Below are positions 1 to 9,282 of a stretch of DNA of 64,000 nt, piece after piece. Origin of the DNA: Hyphomicrobiales bacterium (GTDB lineage Bacteria; Pseudomonadota; Alphaproteobacteria; Rhizobiales; Beijerinckiaceae). The translations under genes and the position numbers were made by a program. The stretch's first letter is position 1, and every line of letters starts with the position of its first letter. A model generated the notes under the pieces. The model saw nothing but the letters and a program-made list of their open reading frames with translations. It made no database searches and was not told where the DNA came from. The stretch spans positions 581,001 through 645,000 of the forward strand of contig CAKNFP010000001.1 of assembly GCA_930633525.1 (NCBI GenBank). The letters run 5' to 3'.

Positions 1-1
1 C

Positions 2-454
2 CTTCTGGTGCTCGGCGCCTGGTTCACGGCCGAGGGCGGTCGCAAGATCGCCGAGAACCCGCCCCTGCTGCATTTTTCGCTCGGGCTAGCGGTACTCGCC
101 CTGATGCTGCCTCGGCTGGTCCTGCGGGTGGCCGGCCGCACGCCCGAAGCCGATGCGCAAGGTTGGCTCGCGGCTGCCGCGAAGGCCGGGCACGCGGTGC
201 TCTACCTGTTCCTGATCGCGCTGCCGATCACTGGCTGGTACGCCGCTTCACGCATGGGTGTCCCAGTATCGTTCTTCGGCTTGCAGCTTCCTGCGCTCAC
301 CGCGCCCGTTCAGGGGCGACCCGGCCTGATCGCCGAATTGCATGAGAATGCCGGAACCATCATCCTCATCCTCGCCGGACTGCACGCCCTGATGGCCATC
401 TGGCACCAGTTCGTCCTGCGTGACGGCACGCTGCGGCGCATGTCCCTGCGTTGA
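2..454 (+). CDS. cytochrome b561 family protein (5' end outside window)
   Basis: The reading frame is open from the first bases, so the gene begins outside the window and only about 150 C-terminal residues are present. Three hydrophobic segments are visible. The end has the arrangement typical of b561-type di-heme membrane cytochromes: a His in LHENAG, a second in GLHALMAIWH, then FVLRDGTLRRM. Such proteins carry electrons across or within the cytoplasmic membrane. A DUF6544-like gene follows at once and a PepSY/flavodoxin reductase and ApbE lie 1.5-4 kb downstream on the same strand, so a role in the same membrane redox chain is reasonable but inferred. Confidence 0.8.
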   Translation, partial: LLVLGAWFTAEGGRKIAENPPLLHFSLGLAVLALMLPRLVLRVAGRTPEADAQGWLAAAAKAGHAVLYLFLIALPITGWYAASRMGVPVSFFGLQLPALTAPVQGRPGLIAELHENAGTIILILAGLHALMAIWHQFVLRDGTLRRMSLR

Positions 455-1172
455 GTGTTTCCGATTGAAGCCCGCAATAAATAAGCCCCCAGGGTCCCCG
501 CCGCCATTGCCTATGGTCGTCGGGGATCTTGCCAAGCGTCTTGGCGCTCGAGAAGAGTTTGCGGGCGAAACGGTTCGGCTGACGCAAACGGGCTCGATGC
601 GGTCCGGAGCCCATCAGGCATTCCGGTCGTTCTCCGCCAGGCAAACAATCCGGCTAAGCCAATGCGAATTCCGCTGGCAAGCCAGGACCGGCCCCTTTGG
701 CTTGATCAGGATTACGGACGCTTTCTCGGATGGAACTCCGACACTTGATGTAACGGCGCTCGGCCTTATTCCGCTTGCCTACGGCCAGACCAATGCCAGC
801 GCAACCAAGGGCGAGATTATGCGCTACCTGGCGGAATTGGCATGGGCGCCTGACGCTATTCTTCACAACCATACGCTCGACTGGGATGTCATCGATGATC
901 GCAGGCTTGCGGTGCGCTACAGCGAAGGCGCCATTCAGGCGGCAGTTGATTTGTTATTCGACGATCAGCGCCGGATCGGTGCCATCTTTGCACCCGACCG
1001 GCCCCGATACGAAGACAGTCGATTTGTCGAACGGCCATGGCATGGGCGCTTTTTCGACTATCGACAGCACGAAGGCCGATGGCTTCCTTTCCAGGCGGAG
1101 GTTGCCTGGATCATCGACAACCGCGAAGTCGTCGTCTGGCGAGGCAAGCTTACCGGATGGCAAGTTGGATGA
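420..1172 (+). CDS. DUF6544-like protein, function unknown
   Basis: A protein of at most 250 residues that resembles the DUF6544 family: an aromatic FRWQART segment, DAFSDGTPTLDVTALGL, then MRYLAELAWAPDAIL, and a late WHGRFFDYRQHEGRWLPF segment followed by a WRG motif. No signal peptide or clear membrane helix is seen with this start. The start is uncertain. The GTG at 420 overlaps the cytochrome gene by 35 nt; a TTG at 465 would avoid overlap; the ATG at 513 would cut off a PPPLP segment that looks like the usual family N-terminus. None has a good ribosome-binding site. Function is unknown. Confidence 0.55.
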   Translation: MTARCGACPCVECFRLKPAINKPPGSPPPLPMVVGDLAKRLGAREEFAGETVRLTQTGSMRSGAHQAFRSFSARQTIRLSQCEFRWQARTGPFGLIRITDAFSDGTPTLDVTALGLIPLAYGQTNASATKGEIMRYLAELAWAPDAILHNHTLDWDVIDDRRLAVRYSEGAIQAAVDLLFDDQRRIGAIFAPDRPRYEDSRFVERPWHGRFFDYRQHEGRWLPFQAEVAWIIDNREVVVWRGKLTGWQVG

Positions 1173-1440
1173 TGGTGCGCCGCGGCGTCACATTCAGGTT
1201 TTGCGTCCGCGACAAACATCAAGCACGGCGTTCACCAGGAACACGACTGCTGACCTGATCTCCGGCCCGCGGTTTTTGTTCTTTCTACGACGTCTGGTAT
1301 TTCATCGCTTCCTGACGAAACACTGAAGCAAAAATATTTTTGCTGTCAGGTGATGCTCAGGTGGCCTTGCCAGAGTGGGGCGTCGGATCTCGAACCAATT
1401 GGTTATCCGCGATCCGCTTCTCTGGAAAAGGCAGATCGGC

Positions 1441-1911
1441 ATGAAATCCATTTTCGCGGCACTGGCGCTGACGACGGCGCTGACCCTTCCTGGCCTCGCG
1501 ATGGCCCGTCCCATCACGGTGACGACCACATTGAACCAGTATAGCGGCGACGGGGCCTATCTCGCCTTCTATGTCACCGATCTACAGGGGAAGTACGCAG
1601 GCACGGTCTGGGTCGCCGGGGGCAAGTCGAAATATTACGAGCACCTGTCAGGCTGGTTTCGTGCTACGGGCGGCAATCCCTCTGGGATTGATGGCATCAC
1701 CGGCGCCAGCGTTGGTGCTGGGCGCACGCTGGAAATTTCGCTCGACCTGGCCGATGCGCTATTCGACGCGGGCTATACGCTGCATGTCGATGCCGCCGTG
1801 GAAGACATGCGCGACAGCCCGAACGACGTAGCGATTCCGCTGACGAGTGACGGCGCAGGGACGCCCGCGCGTGGCCGGCTCTATGTCGCCTCGCTCGCCT
1901 ATTCCCGCTAG
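1441..1911 (+). CDS. DUF2271 domain secreted protein
   Basis: A 156-residue protein with a clear Sec signal peptide ending near GLAMA-RPI at residue 22, so it is periplasmic. The mature part fits DUF2271: a beta-rich domain with YLAFYVTDLQGKYAGTVWV and a WFRATGG segment. DUF2271 proteins are repeatedly found with PepSY reductases and ApbE flavin transferases and are suspected partners in extracytosolic flavin or iron redox chemistry. That is exactly the order here: the PepSY reductase starts 12 nt downstream. The ATG at 1441 is chosen because it starts the signal peptide directly; an upstream in-frame start at 1375 would bury it. Confidence 0.75.
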   Translation: MKSIFAALALTTALTLPGLAMARPITVTTTLNQYSGDGAYLAFYVTDLQGKYAGTVWVAGGKSKYYEHLSGWFRATGGNPSGIDGITGASVGAGRTLEISLDLADALFDAGYTLHVDAAVEDMRDSPNDVAIPLTSDGAGTPARGRLYVASLAYSR

Positions 1912-1923
1912 GCGGTGAACGGT

Positions 1924-4131
1924 ATGTCTCGTCTCATTCACCGCTGGCCGGGGCTCATCGCCGGGCTTCTGCTTCTGGTGCTCAGCCTTAGCGGCGCGGC
2001 TCTCTCGATTTTCCCGGCCGTCGAGCGCCTGTCTTCGCCGCAGGCCACGGCGGCGGTGTCCGTCGCCGATGTGGCGGGGCGCATCCAGGCCGCCCATCCC
2101 GAACTGGAACAGATACGGCGAGCGCCGTCGGGCCGGATCACTGCCTATTGGTTCGAGAACGGCGCCGCACAGGCGGCGGTGATCGATCCGGCGACGGGAC
2201 GAAGCATCGTATCTGCCGATCCGAATCCGGTCGAACGCTGGCTGACGAACCTGCATCGGTCGCTGTTTCTCGGAGATGGCGGCCGCATAGTGATAGCCGC
2301 AGGCGCGGCCGCAATGATGGTGCTGGCGATTTCCGGAGTGGTGCTTGTCGCGCGCCGGGCCGGAGGCTGGCAGCTTTGGTTCTCGCCGATGCGCGGCCCG
2401 CTTTCAGGAAGGCTGCATGTCGAGATCGCACGGCTGGCGGTCTCTGGATTGTTGCTGTCCTCAGCCACGGCCCTGTGGATGACGGCCTCGACCTTCGATC
2501 TTTTGCCGGATGAAGCTGCATCCCCGATTGCACAGACGGATGCGAGCGGTCGAACGGGCATGGCTGTCGCAGACATGGCCGCCCTTCGGGCCATACCCGT
2601 CGCCGAACTGCGCAGCTTGTCGTTTCCCACGCCAGATGATGCGAGCGATGTCTTCACGCTGAAAACCGATCAAGGAAGCGGCTACATCGATCAGGGCGAC
2701 GGCAAGCTCCTGGCCTGGACCGATCTTACCGGATGGCAGCGAGTCTCAGAAACGATCTACATGCTGCACACCGGGCAAGGAGCGGCCACATTGGGGCTGG
2801 TTCTCGGACTAATGGCGCTCGGCGTTCCGGTCATGGCTGCGACGGGCTTCGTCCTGTGGCTTACCGGGTGGCGCGGGCGACCTCGCATTCGCGGCAATGT
2901 TCCTGCCAGCCGTGCCGAGACGATCCTGCTGGTCGGCAGCGAGAGCGGCACCACTTGGGGATTTGCGGCAACGCTTCATGCGGTGCTCTCCAAGGCAGGC
3001 CAGACTGTCCACGCTGCCCCGATGTCCGCCTTCGATCCCGCGCGCTACGGGCGGGCCAGGCGTATCCTTATCCTTGCTGCCACCTATGGCGATGGCGATG
3101 CCCCTGCCTCCGCTAAAGGGTTCCTCGAACGCATGAACGCTCTTGCCGCCGCTCCGGCGATCCCCATGGCTGTGCTTGGCTTCGGCGACCGCAGCTTTCC
3201 CGGCTATTGCGCCTATGCGCGAGCCGTTACCGAAACCGCGGAGCGTAAAGGCTGGGAGACGCTCATTCCCTTCGACACGGTGGACCGGCAGTCACCACAG
3301 GATTTCGCCCGTTGGGGCCGCTCATTGGGCGCGGCGACAGGTCTCGACCTCGATCTCGTCCATCATCCGGTACAACCCGCCTCTATCGATCTGACGCTCG
3401 TCTCGCGCCGCGACTATGGCGCCGAGGTGCAGGCTCCCACGGTCATCCTGCGATTTGCCTTGCCACAGACTGCGCTCTGGCAGCGGCTTGTCGGCCGCGC
3501 GCCCGGCAATTTTGTCGCCGGCGATCTGCTGGGCATCCTGCCCGAAGGTTCAGCCGTTCCCAGGTTCTATTCGCTGGCTTCGGGCCGCCGCGACGGCTTT
3601 GTCGAGATCGTCGTGAAGAAGCATCCGGCCGGCTTGTGCTCGGGCCAACTCTTCGAACTGACGCCCGGCGATCGGATCAGGGGCTTCGTTCGGCGCAATC
3701 CCGGCTTCCATGCCGGAACCACGCGCAGGCCGCTGATCCTGATCGGAGCCGGAACGGGGATCGGTCCTCTTGCGGGGTTCGTGCGTGCCAATGCGCGATG
3801 CCGGCCGATCCATCTGTTTTTCGGCATGCGCCACCCAGACAGCGATTTTCTCTATCGCGAGGATTTTGCGAACTGGCAGGCGAAAGGACGCCTCCGGCGG
3901 ATCGTGCTGGCCTGTTCGCGCGGGCGAAACCCTCGTTACGTTCAGGATGGTCTGCGTCATGAGGCGACGGAGATCGTGTGTCTCGTGCGCGAAGGCGCTC
4001 GGATCATGGTCTGCGGCGGCCGGGATATGGCGGCCGGTGTTTCCACCGCGCTCGGCGACATTCTTGCCCCGATGGGGCTGACGCCGAGCTTGCTGAAGGC
4101 GCAGGGACGCTATGTTGAAGACATCTACTAA
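1924..4131 (+). CDS. PepSY-flavodoxin-FAD/NAD(P)H reductase fusion
   Basis: A 735-residue fusion. Residues 1-330 are a PepSY-TM region with four membrane segments, starting with the typical RLIHRWPG. Residues about 332-475 are a flavodoxin-like FMN domain (VGSESGTTWG; ATYGDGDAP). From about 490 follows a ferredoxin-reductase module with the FAD motif VPRFYSLASG near 545 and the nucleotide motif GAGTGIGPLAGF near 604, ending in an aromatic residue as in sulfite-reductase-type flavoproteins. It likely moves electrons from cytoplasmic NAD(P)H through FAD and FMN into the membrane. The ATG at 1924 gives the family N-terminus better than the GTG at 1915. ApbE overlaps its 3' end, suggesting translational coupling. 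Confidence 0.85.
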   Translation: MSRLIHRWPGLIAGLLLLVLSLSGAALSIFPAVERLSSPQATAAVSVADVAGRIQAAHPELEQIRRAPSGRITAYWFENGAAQAAVIDPATGRSIVSADPNPVERWLTNLHRSLFLGDGGRIVIAAGAAAMMVLAISGVVLVARRAGGWQLWFSPMRGPLSGRLHVEIARLAVSGLLLSSATALWMTASTFDLLPDEAASPIAQTDASGRTGMAVADMAALRAIPVAELRSLSFPTPDDASDVFTLKTDQGSGYIDQGDGKLLAWTDLTGWQRVSETIYMLHTGQGAATLGLVLGLMALGVPVMAATGFVLWLTGWRGRPRIRGNVPASRAETILLVGSESGTTWGFAATLHAVLSKAGQTVHAAPMSAFDPARYGRARRILILAATYGDGDAPASAKGFLERMNALAAAPAIPMAVLGFGDRSFPGYCAYARAVTETAERKGWETLIPFDTVDRQSPQDFARWGRSLGAATGLDLDLVHHPVQPASIDLTLVSRRDYGAEVQAPTVILRFALPQTALWQRLVGRAPGNFVAGDLLGILPEGSAVPRFYSLASGRRDGFVEIVVKKHPAGLCSGQLFELTPGDRIRGFVRRNPGFHAGTTRRPLILIGAGTGIGPLAGFVRANARCRPIHLFFGMRHPDSDFLYREDFANWQAKGRLRRIVLACSRGRNPRYVQDGLRHEATEIVCLVREGARIMVCGGRDMAAGVSTALGDILAPMGLTPSLLKAQGRYVEDIY

Positions 4132-5089
4132 ACAGAACCGGCTCTCAATGAACGGACCGACGATGGGCACACGCTGGTCGGCGTCGTTCTATGCGCCGGA
4201 TGGCCTTGACTCGGAAGCGGTCCGGCAGGCGCTGCAAGCCGCCGTGAATGAAGTCGACACGCAAATGTCGACCTGGAATCCGAACAGCGATCTCATGCGC
4301 TTGAATGCTGGCCGTGCCGGTACGTGGGTAAGCATTCCGCCCTGCCTGGTGGAGGTGCTGGGACTCGCCTTCGATATCGGCCGCGCCTCGGGCGGAGCGT
4401 TCGATGTCGGCGTCGGTGCGGCCGTACGTGCGTGGGGGTTCGGTCCGGAAGCGGTCGACGAAGCCCGGATTCGAAAGGCGCTCGAAAAGCCGCATTCGCC
4501 CGCGCATGAGATCGTGGACCTGGATGTCGATGGCGGAAGGGTGCGAAGATTGGCGCCTGTGGACCTCGACCTCAATGGCATCGCCAAGGGTTACGGCGTG
4601 GACCGGCTGGCCGCAGTGCTGCACGGCTTCGGCATCGCTTCAGGTCTGGTCGGAATCGATGGCGAGATGCGCGCGTTCGGCCTGCATCCCGCCGGCGAGC
4701 CGTGGGTGATCGCCGTCGAGGCGCCCGATCCCGACCGCCGCGCTCCACATTCGATCCTTGCCTTGCAGGACGCAGCAGTCGCAACCTCCGGCGACTACCG
4801 GCATTGGCTCATGGCCGGCGGTCGACGGTTGTCGCATACGATGAACCCGCGCCGCGGGGCGCCCCTGCCTGAACCGCCGGCTTCCGTCACCGTCATTACG
4901 CGAACCTGCGCAGAAGCCGATGCTTGGGCTACGGCTCTGATGGTCCTCGGCCCGAAAGCCGGAACGCAGCTTGCCGAGCGCGGGCGCCTGAATGCGCTAT
5001 TTTTATTGCGTGGTGCCGAAAGCACGCTTCAGTCCAAAACGGTTGGATCGATATTCGATCCTTCCCATGATCATGGTGACGTTCATTAG
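4112..5089 (+). CDS. apbE: FAD:protein FMN transferase (ApbE)
   Basis: A 325-residue ApbE family protein that covalently attaches FMN to Thr/Ser of target proteins. It has the N-terminal NGPTMGTRWS motif, the DLNGIAKGYGVDRLA segment around residues 151-165, a GIDGEMRAFG segment and the metal-binding ATSGDY near residue 227. No signal peptide is visible, although many family members are periplasmic lipoproteins; the start may not be the real one or the enzyme may act in the cytoplasm. The ATG at 4112 has AGGGA five to six bases upstream and lies inside the 3' end of the reductase gene (20 nt overlap), so the two are co-translated. The neighbouring PepSY and DUF2271 proteins are the obvious substrate candidates. 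Confidence 0.85.
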   Translation: MLKTSTKQNRLSMNGPTMGTRWSASFYAPDGLDSEAVRQALQAAVNEVDTQMSTWNPNSDLMRLNAGRAGTWVSIPPCLVEVLGLAFDIGRASGGAFDVGVGAAVRAWGFGPEAVDEARIRKALEKPHSPAHEIVDLDVDGGRVRRLAPVDLDLNGIAKGYGVDRLAAVLHGFGIASGLVGIDGEMRAFGLHPAGEPWVIAVEAPDPDRRAPHSILALQDAAVATSGDYRHWLMAGGRRLSHTMNPRRGAPLPEPPASVTVITRTCAEADAWATALMVLGPKAGTQLAERGRLNALFLLRGAESTLQSKTVGSIFDPSHDHGDVH

Positions 5090-5239
5090 TTATCTGTGGT
5101 TCGGGGACATCTTTTGAAACGCGGACAGGAATCATCAACTACAGAAAGTCGGCCTGGTCGCAATATTGGCTCGACCATTGTGGATGCGCCTTTGATCGAG
5201 CGCCCCGTACGCTGGCCGGCGAAAGGACTTCCATTCGAT

Positions 5240-6139
5240 ATGCGACCGCTGCGCTATGTGCTGGCGGCGTCCGAGCAGACGAGTTTTTCGGCCGCTGCCG
5301 ACGCTCTCGGCATGAAGGTTTCGAGCGTCAGCCGACGAGTTCGCAATTTCGAGGACGCGATTGGTATCTCTTTGTTCGAGCGCACCCCATCCGGTGTACG
5401 CCTAACCGATGGCGGGAGGCGATTTCTCGACGATATCGTCCCCGTTCTCCAGATGGCCGAAGCCATCCTCCAGCGAGCGGGAGCGGCCGGCCGGGTCGAG
5501 GAAGGCACCGTTAGGGTCGGCATCATCACGACGCTGGCAGGCGGCTTCCTGCGCGAACTGATCTCTTCCTATCGGCAATGCTATCCGGGTGTGGCGCTCG
5601 TTATTCTGGATGGCGGCCGGCGGGACCATCTACGTGCGATCCGCTCGCGCCAGCTCGATGTCGCCTTCTTCACCGGCAACGCGCCGCTGGCAGGCTGTGA
5701 GGTCGAGGAATTTTGGCATGAGCGAGTTCATGTGGCGATTGCCGTCCGGCATCCCCTCGCTGCGAGCAATTCGCTCGACTGGCCGCAGCTCCGAGAGGAA
5801 CATTTCATCGTCTCGGCTTTGGAACCGGGACCGGAAGTGCATGACTATATCGTGCGTCGGGTTGCCGACTACAGCAGCTATCCAGATGTGACCTATCATC
5901 ATGTCACCGAGGAGACCCTGATGCACATGGTCGCCATCGGCGAGGGCATCACATTGGTTTCGGAGGGTTGGACCAGCATGGTTTATCCCGATCTGGTCCT
6001 TTGTCCGCTCACGGCCCGCGAAGACATCGTGCCGTTCAGCGCGGTATGGTCGCCAGCGAGCGACAATCCGGCGCTGCGCCGCTTCCTGAGCTTCGCGCGA
6101 GAACTGGCCGCGCGCCGCCGTGCCCGCCGCAATCAATGA
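5240..6139 (+). CDS. LysR family transcriptional regulator
   Basis: A 299-residue LysR-type regulator. The N-terminal winged helix-turn-helix is clear: RPLRYVLAASEQTSFSAAAD, then VSSVSRRVRNFEDAIGISLFERTPSGVRLT. A periplasmic-binding-protein-like effector domain follows from about residue 90 (GTVRVGIITT). The start at 5240 puts the family N-terminus at residue 1; a longer reading from 5096 would add 48 unrelated residues. It converges with the DUF2274 gene of the transfer operon and overlaps it by 7 nt. It may control the redox cassette upstream or genes on the element; the sequence does not show its operator. Confidence 0.85.
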   Translation: MRPLRYVLAASEQTSFSAAADALGMKVSSVSRRVRNFEDAIGISLFERTPSGVRLTDGGRRFLDDIVPVLQMAEAILQRAGAAGRVEEGTVRVGIITTLAGGFLRELISSYRQCYPGVALVILDGGRRDHLRAIRSRQLDVAFFTGNAPLAGCEVEEFWHERVHVAIAVRHPLAASNSLDWPQLREEHFIVSALEPGPEVHDYIVRRVADYSSYPDVTYHHVTEETLMHMVAIGEGITLVSEGWTSMVYPDLVLCPLTAREDIVPFSAVWSPASDNPALRRFLSFARELAARRRARRNQ

Positions 6140-6402
6140 TCGGTCGAGGCTGCATTCGACTTGTCGATGCGGGCGGATTCGGCCTTGCCGGCGCGCTTGG
6201 CCTTGCGGCTGCGCCAGCCGCGGTCGGATCGCAGGAAGGCTTCCAGCATGTGCGGGATCAGCGTGGTGGAATCGACCTCACCATATTGGCGGCCGTATTC
6301 GGCTGCATAGAGGTCGAGTTCTTCCTTCAGAGGTTCCGGCATCGGGACGGTCATTCGGATGATACCGAGCTTGGGCAGCGGGCCGAGTTTGAGATTGGCC
6401 AT
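6133..6402 (-). CDS. DUF2274 domain protein at end of trb operon
   Basis: An 89-residue protein that fits DUF2274: KLGPLPKLGIIRMTVPMPEPLKEEL, then a YAAEYGRQYGEVDSTTLIPHMLEAFLRSDRGW segment. It resembles a ribbon-helix-helix-type small protein with a basic tail. It overlaps the trbI stop by one base and is the usual last gene after trbI in this ICE family. Its role in transfer is not established; the context points to a DNA-binding or accessory role. Confidence 0.75.
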   Translation of the reverse strand: MANLKLGPLPKLGIIRMTVPMPEPLKEELDLYAAEYGRQYGEVDSTTLIPHMLEAFLRSDRGWRSRKAKRAGKAESARIDKSNAASTDH

Positions 6403-7577
6403 CAGTGCGCTCCATAGGGTTCTAAGACCAGATCGCGCGCTACGATGACCCTGACGGGAAATCCGGGACGGATCGTCAGGGTCGGCGCGACCTGAAGCTG
6501 CCGCTGGACGATCTGCTGGCCGGCCTGGTTCACCGTGTCCTGCGCCCCGTCGCGGATGGCGCGCACAAGGCGGTCCTCATCGCTCGTGGCCAGCTCCGCG
6601 CCGACGGCAAGAAGCGTCGAGAGGCCCGCCGCCTTCATCAGATCCCACCAGTGGTAATCCACTCCATCTTCCAGGCCCGCATAGCCCGACGCATCAGCGC
6701 CGCGCTGGCGCTCCAGCACGATGGACCGGCCGTTGGGCAGGATGAGACGATTCCACACCAAGAGGACGCGGCGCTGGCCGAACGTCACGCCGGAATCGTA
6801 TTCGCCGATGAGGCGACTTCCCTGCGGGATGAGCAGGAGCGCGCCGGTCGGGCTGTCATAGACGTTCTGCGTCACCTGGGCTGTGATCTGTCCCGGCAGA
6901 TACGAACGGATGCCGGTTATCAGCGCGGCAGGGATCACCGCGCCGGCCTGAAGGATGTAAGGCGAGGCAGGCGCCATGACGCGATCCGCCGCAACGGTGC
7001 GCCGATCCACCTCGGCATTGAGGAAGGCAAGGTGCCTGTCCTGCGTTCCGGCGCCCGTCAGGCCGGACATGCCCGGAACTGCCGGGATCGAGGGCGAACC
7101 AGAGTTCTGGCCGGCCCTGACCTGGAAGAAGATTTCGCTGGTGCGGGCCGCTTCCAGCTCGGCGAGGCGGCGCTGCTCCTCGGGATCGGCCGCGGGAACC
7201 GGCATCGGGGTCGCGGTAATGGGCTGACCTTCCTCGCGGGCGCGCAGCACCGGCCCGCCGAGATCGCCGGGCAGCGGCGGGCCGAGGACCGGCACGTCGC
7301 CATAATTGCCGGGCAGACCCTGTAAGCCGTCGGCGGTCTGGCGGCGGTCGGTGGAGATCAGTTCTTCGGGCTGGACGCTGCGATCGACGCCCTGAAGCGC
7401 ATAGATCAGCGCGCTGCCGATACCGATGCCGGCCACCATGCCCGCGCCCATCAAGACCTTGCGCGAGATGCGCGTCACGCGCGGCGCTTCGGCGCGCAAG
7501 CGCATGGAGCCCGCCTTGTCGTCAGCCGCTCCGGCCAGTTCCATCTCGTCCTCCTTCCGGCCTTCGGACTCGCTCAT
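6402..7577 (-). CDS. trbI: conjugal transfer protein TrbI (VirB10-like)
   Basis: A 391-residue TrbI/VirB10 protein that spans from inner to outer membrane in the type IV secretion channel. A cytoplasmic N-terminus is followed by one membrane helix at about residues 41-62 (VLMGAGMVAGIGIGSALIYAL), then a proline-rich linker and the conserved C-terminal beta-barrel domain. Family segments seen are LQAGAVIPAALITGIRSYLPG, SPTGALLLIPQGSRLIGEYDS and the final FPVRVIVARDLVLEPY. The start overlaps the trbG stop by 4 nt. Confidence 0.93.
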   Translation of the reverse strand: MSESEGRKEDEMELAGAADDKAGSMRLRAEAPRVTRISRKVLMGAGMVAGIGIGSALIYALQGVDRSVQPEELISTDRRQTADGLQGLPGNYGDVPVLGPPLPGDLGGPVLRAREEGQPITATPMPVPAADPEEQRRLAELEAARTSEIFFQVRAGQNSGSPSIPAVPGMSGLTGAGTQDRHLAFLNAEVDRRTVAADRVMAPASPYILQAGAVIPAALITGIRSYLPGQITAQVTQNVYDSPTGALLLIPQGSRLIGEYDSGVTFGQRRVLLVWNRLILPNGRSIVLERQRGADASGYAGLEDGVDYHWWDLMKAAGLSTLLAVGAELATSDEDRLVRAIRDGAQDTVNQAGQQIVQRQLQVAPTLTIRPGFPVRVIVARDLVLEPYGAH

Positions 7578-8596
7578 GACGGCGCTCCTCCCGTTGCCGT
7601 GGTTTGTCCGCTGGTCGCGGCGGCGGTCTGGCCGGGCTGAACGCGGACGATCCTGACCGTCTGTTGCCGGTTGCCGGAGCCCAGCCGCAGCTCGGCCGCG
7701 CCGAAGAGGCGATCGACGATGAGCACGTTCTGATAGATGCGGCTATTGACGATCTCGGGTTCGCCGCCCGAGCCGATGACGAACAGAGGCGGCATTTCGC
7801 CCTGGACGATGCCGCGCGGGAACACGACGTAGACACGCCGCCCATCGTCGAACACCGTGGTCGGGCGCCAGGGGGGATTGTCGCCGGTAAGACCGTAGCG
7901 GTAGTTGCGCGCGGCCTCGAGCGGGATGATAGGAGCGGCGGGCGCGGTGACGCGCTGGCTTGCAGGCGGCGCGGGATAAGCCCAGGCGATCGCCGGCATC
8001 CACGTTTCTTCGCTCGCGCGCAGTTCCACGAGGTAGGTGCGGCGATCCGTGGTGATGACCAGATTGGTGGAGATGCCGGCGCGGGTGGGCTTGACAAGCA
8101 CATGGACGCGGCGCGTCGTGCCGGAGCCGCTTTCGGTGTCGCCGATGATCCAGCGGGCTGTATCTCCCGCCGCGATCGGACCGGCGCCGGTCAGGCTCTC
8201 GCCGGGTTCGAGTGCGATGGTCGTGATCTGACCCACGGCGGCATAGACTTGAAACAGCGCGCCTTCCGACCAGGGATAGATCTGGATGGCGTTATAGTAG
8301 CCTTCGCGGCGGGGCTCGACGCGCGCTGCCGCATTGGCGTTGCCGACGCGGGCCTCCGGTGTGCCGGCTGCCGCGCCGCCGCGCGCGACGGTCCAACCGG
8401 GTGGCGTATGCAGCGGCCGCGGCGCGGCATCGGTCACGGCCGTCCTGACGACCGGAAGCGCGGGCACGTCGGAATCGTAGCTGAACTGCGGAGGCCGGTT
8501 GGTAGCGCAGCCGGCGAGCACGGTGGAGGCCAGCAAAGCCGGCAATACGAGTTTGCGGAAAGGCGGATGTGCGGCTTTGACAGGATTGCGGATCAT
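7574..8596 (-). CDS. trbG: conjugal transfer protein TrbG (VirB9-like lipoprotein)
   Basis: A 340-residue outer-membrane component of the mating channel. The ATG at 8596 gives a lipoprotein signal with lipobox VLAGC at about residues 24-28. The C-terminal VirB9/TrbG domain has RNYRYGLTGDNPPWRP, VFDDGRRVYVVFPRG and PPLFVIG, ending in a region that contacts TrbI. The open frame extends far upstream through trbF in another frame, but only 8596 gives the lipobox and the 4-nt overlap with trbF expected of a coupled operon. Confidence 0.92.
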   Translation of the reverse strand: MIRNPVKAAHPPFRKLVLPALLASTVLAGCATNRPPQFSYDSDVPALPVVRTAVTDAAPRPLHTPPGWTVARGGAAAGTPEARVGNANAAARVEPRREGYYNAIQIYPWSEGALFQVYAAVGQITTIALEPGESLTGAGPIAAGDTARWIIGDTESGSGTTRRVHVLVKPTRAGISTNLVITTDRRTYLVELRASEETWMPAIAWAYPAPPASQRVTAPAAPIIPLEAARNYRYGLTGDNPPWRPTTVFDDGRRVYVVFPRGIVQGEMPPLFVIGSGGEPEIVNSRIYQNVLIVDRLFGAAELRLGSGNRQQTVRIVRVQPGQTAAATSGQTTATGGAPS

Positions 8597-9282
8597 TGAC
8601 TCAACTCCCGCGACCACGAGATCGCGTTGACAAAAATTCCAAGGGGATTGGCGCGCAGGCGCTCGGCCGTGCGCGGTTGCTGAAGGACGATGGTGAGGAT
8701 CGCGGTCCAGCGTTCGGTGCGGGAGAGCTGGCCGTTCTCGTAGTGCTGTTCCGTCCAGGCGACCCGGAAGGAATCGGGAGACGCCCGTATCACGCTGGAG
8801 ACCTCGACTGAGACCTGCTGGCGGCCGACGCGCGTGAAGGGGTCGTTCGACCGTGCAAACTCGTTGAGCGCGACCGCGCCCCTGTCGGTGGTGAAGTCGT
8901 AGGCGCGAAGCCATGCCTGGCGCAGAACGATGGGATCGGAAGGCAGACCGCGCACCTGTTCGATGAACCGGGCGAGGTGCCAAGCGATCTGCGGGTCTGT
9001 CGGCCGATAGTCGGCCATGGCCGACTCGACGGTGCGCGCGTCGCCGTGGCGGTCGATCTCGACCACCCAGGGAACGACGGTTCCGCGAGCGGATTGCCAG
9101 ACCAGCGCCGAGGCGAAGCCGGCTGAAAGGATCAGGCAGCCGAAGGCCATGTAGCGCCAGGAGCGGGCCTGGACGCGGGCCGAGCCGATGCGCTCGTCCC
9201 ATACCTGGGCGGCCTTTTGGTAGGGTGTGACGGGTTCCGGTGTCTTGCCGTAGTGGGTCGTCGGACGTTTGAAGATATTCAT
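8593..9282 (-). CDS. trbF: conjugal transfer protein TrbF (VirB8-like)
   Basis: A 229-residue inner-membrane assembly factor of the mating channel. It starts MNIFKRPTTHYGKTPEPVTPYQKAAQ..WDERIGSA, has one membrane helix at about residues 44-62, then the periplasmic VirB8-fold domain ending in ERLRANPLGIFVNAISWSREL. All these segments are typical of TrbF. Overlaps of 4 nt at both ends place it in the trb operon. Confidence 0.93.
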   Translation of the reverse strand: MNIFKRPTTHYGKTPEPVTPYQKAAQVWDERIGSARVQARSWRYMAFGCLILSAGFASALVWQSARGTVVPWVVEIDRHGDARTVESAMADYRPTDPQIAWHLARFIEQVRGLPSDPIVLRQAWLRAYDFTTDRGAVALNEFARSNDPFTRVGRQQVSVEVSSVIRASPDSFRVAWTEQHYENGQLSRTERWTAILTIVLQQPRTAERLRANPLGIFVNAISWSRELSQ

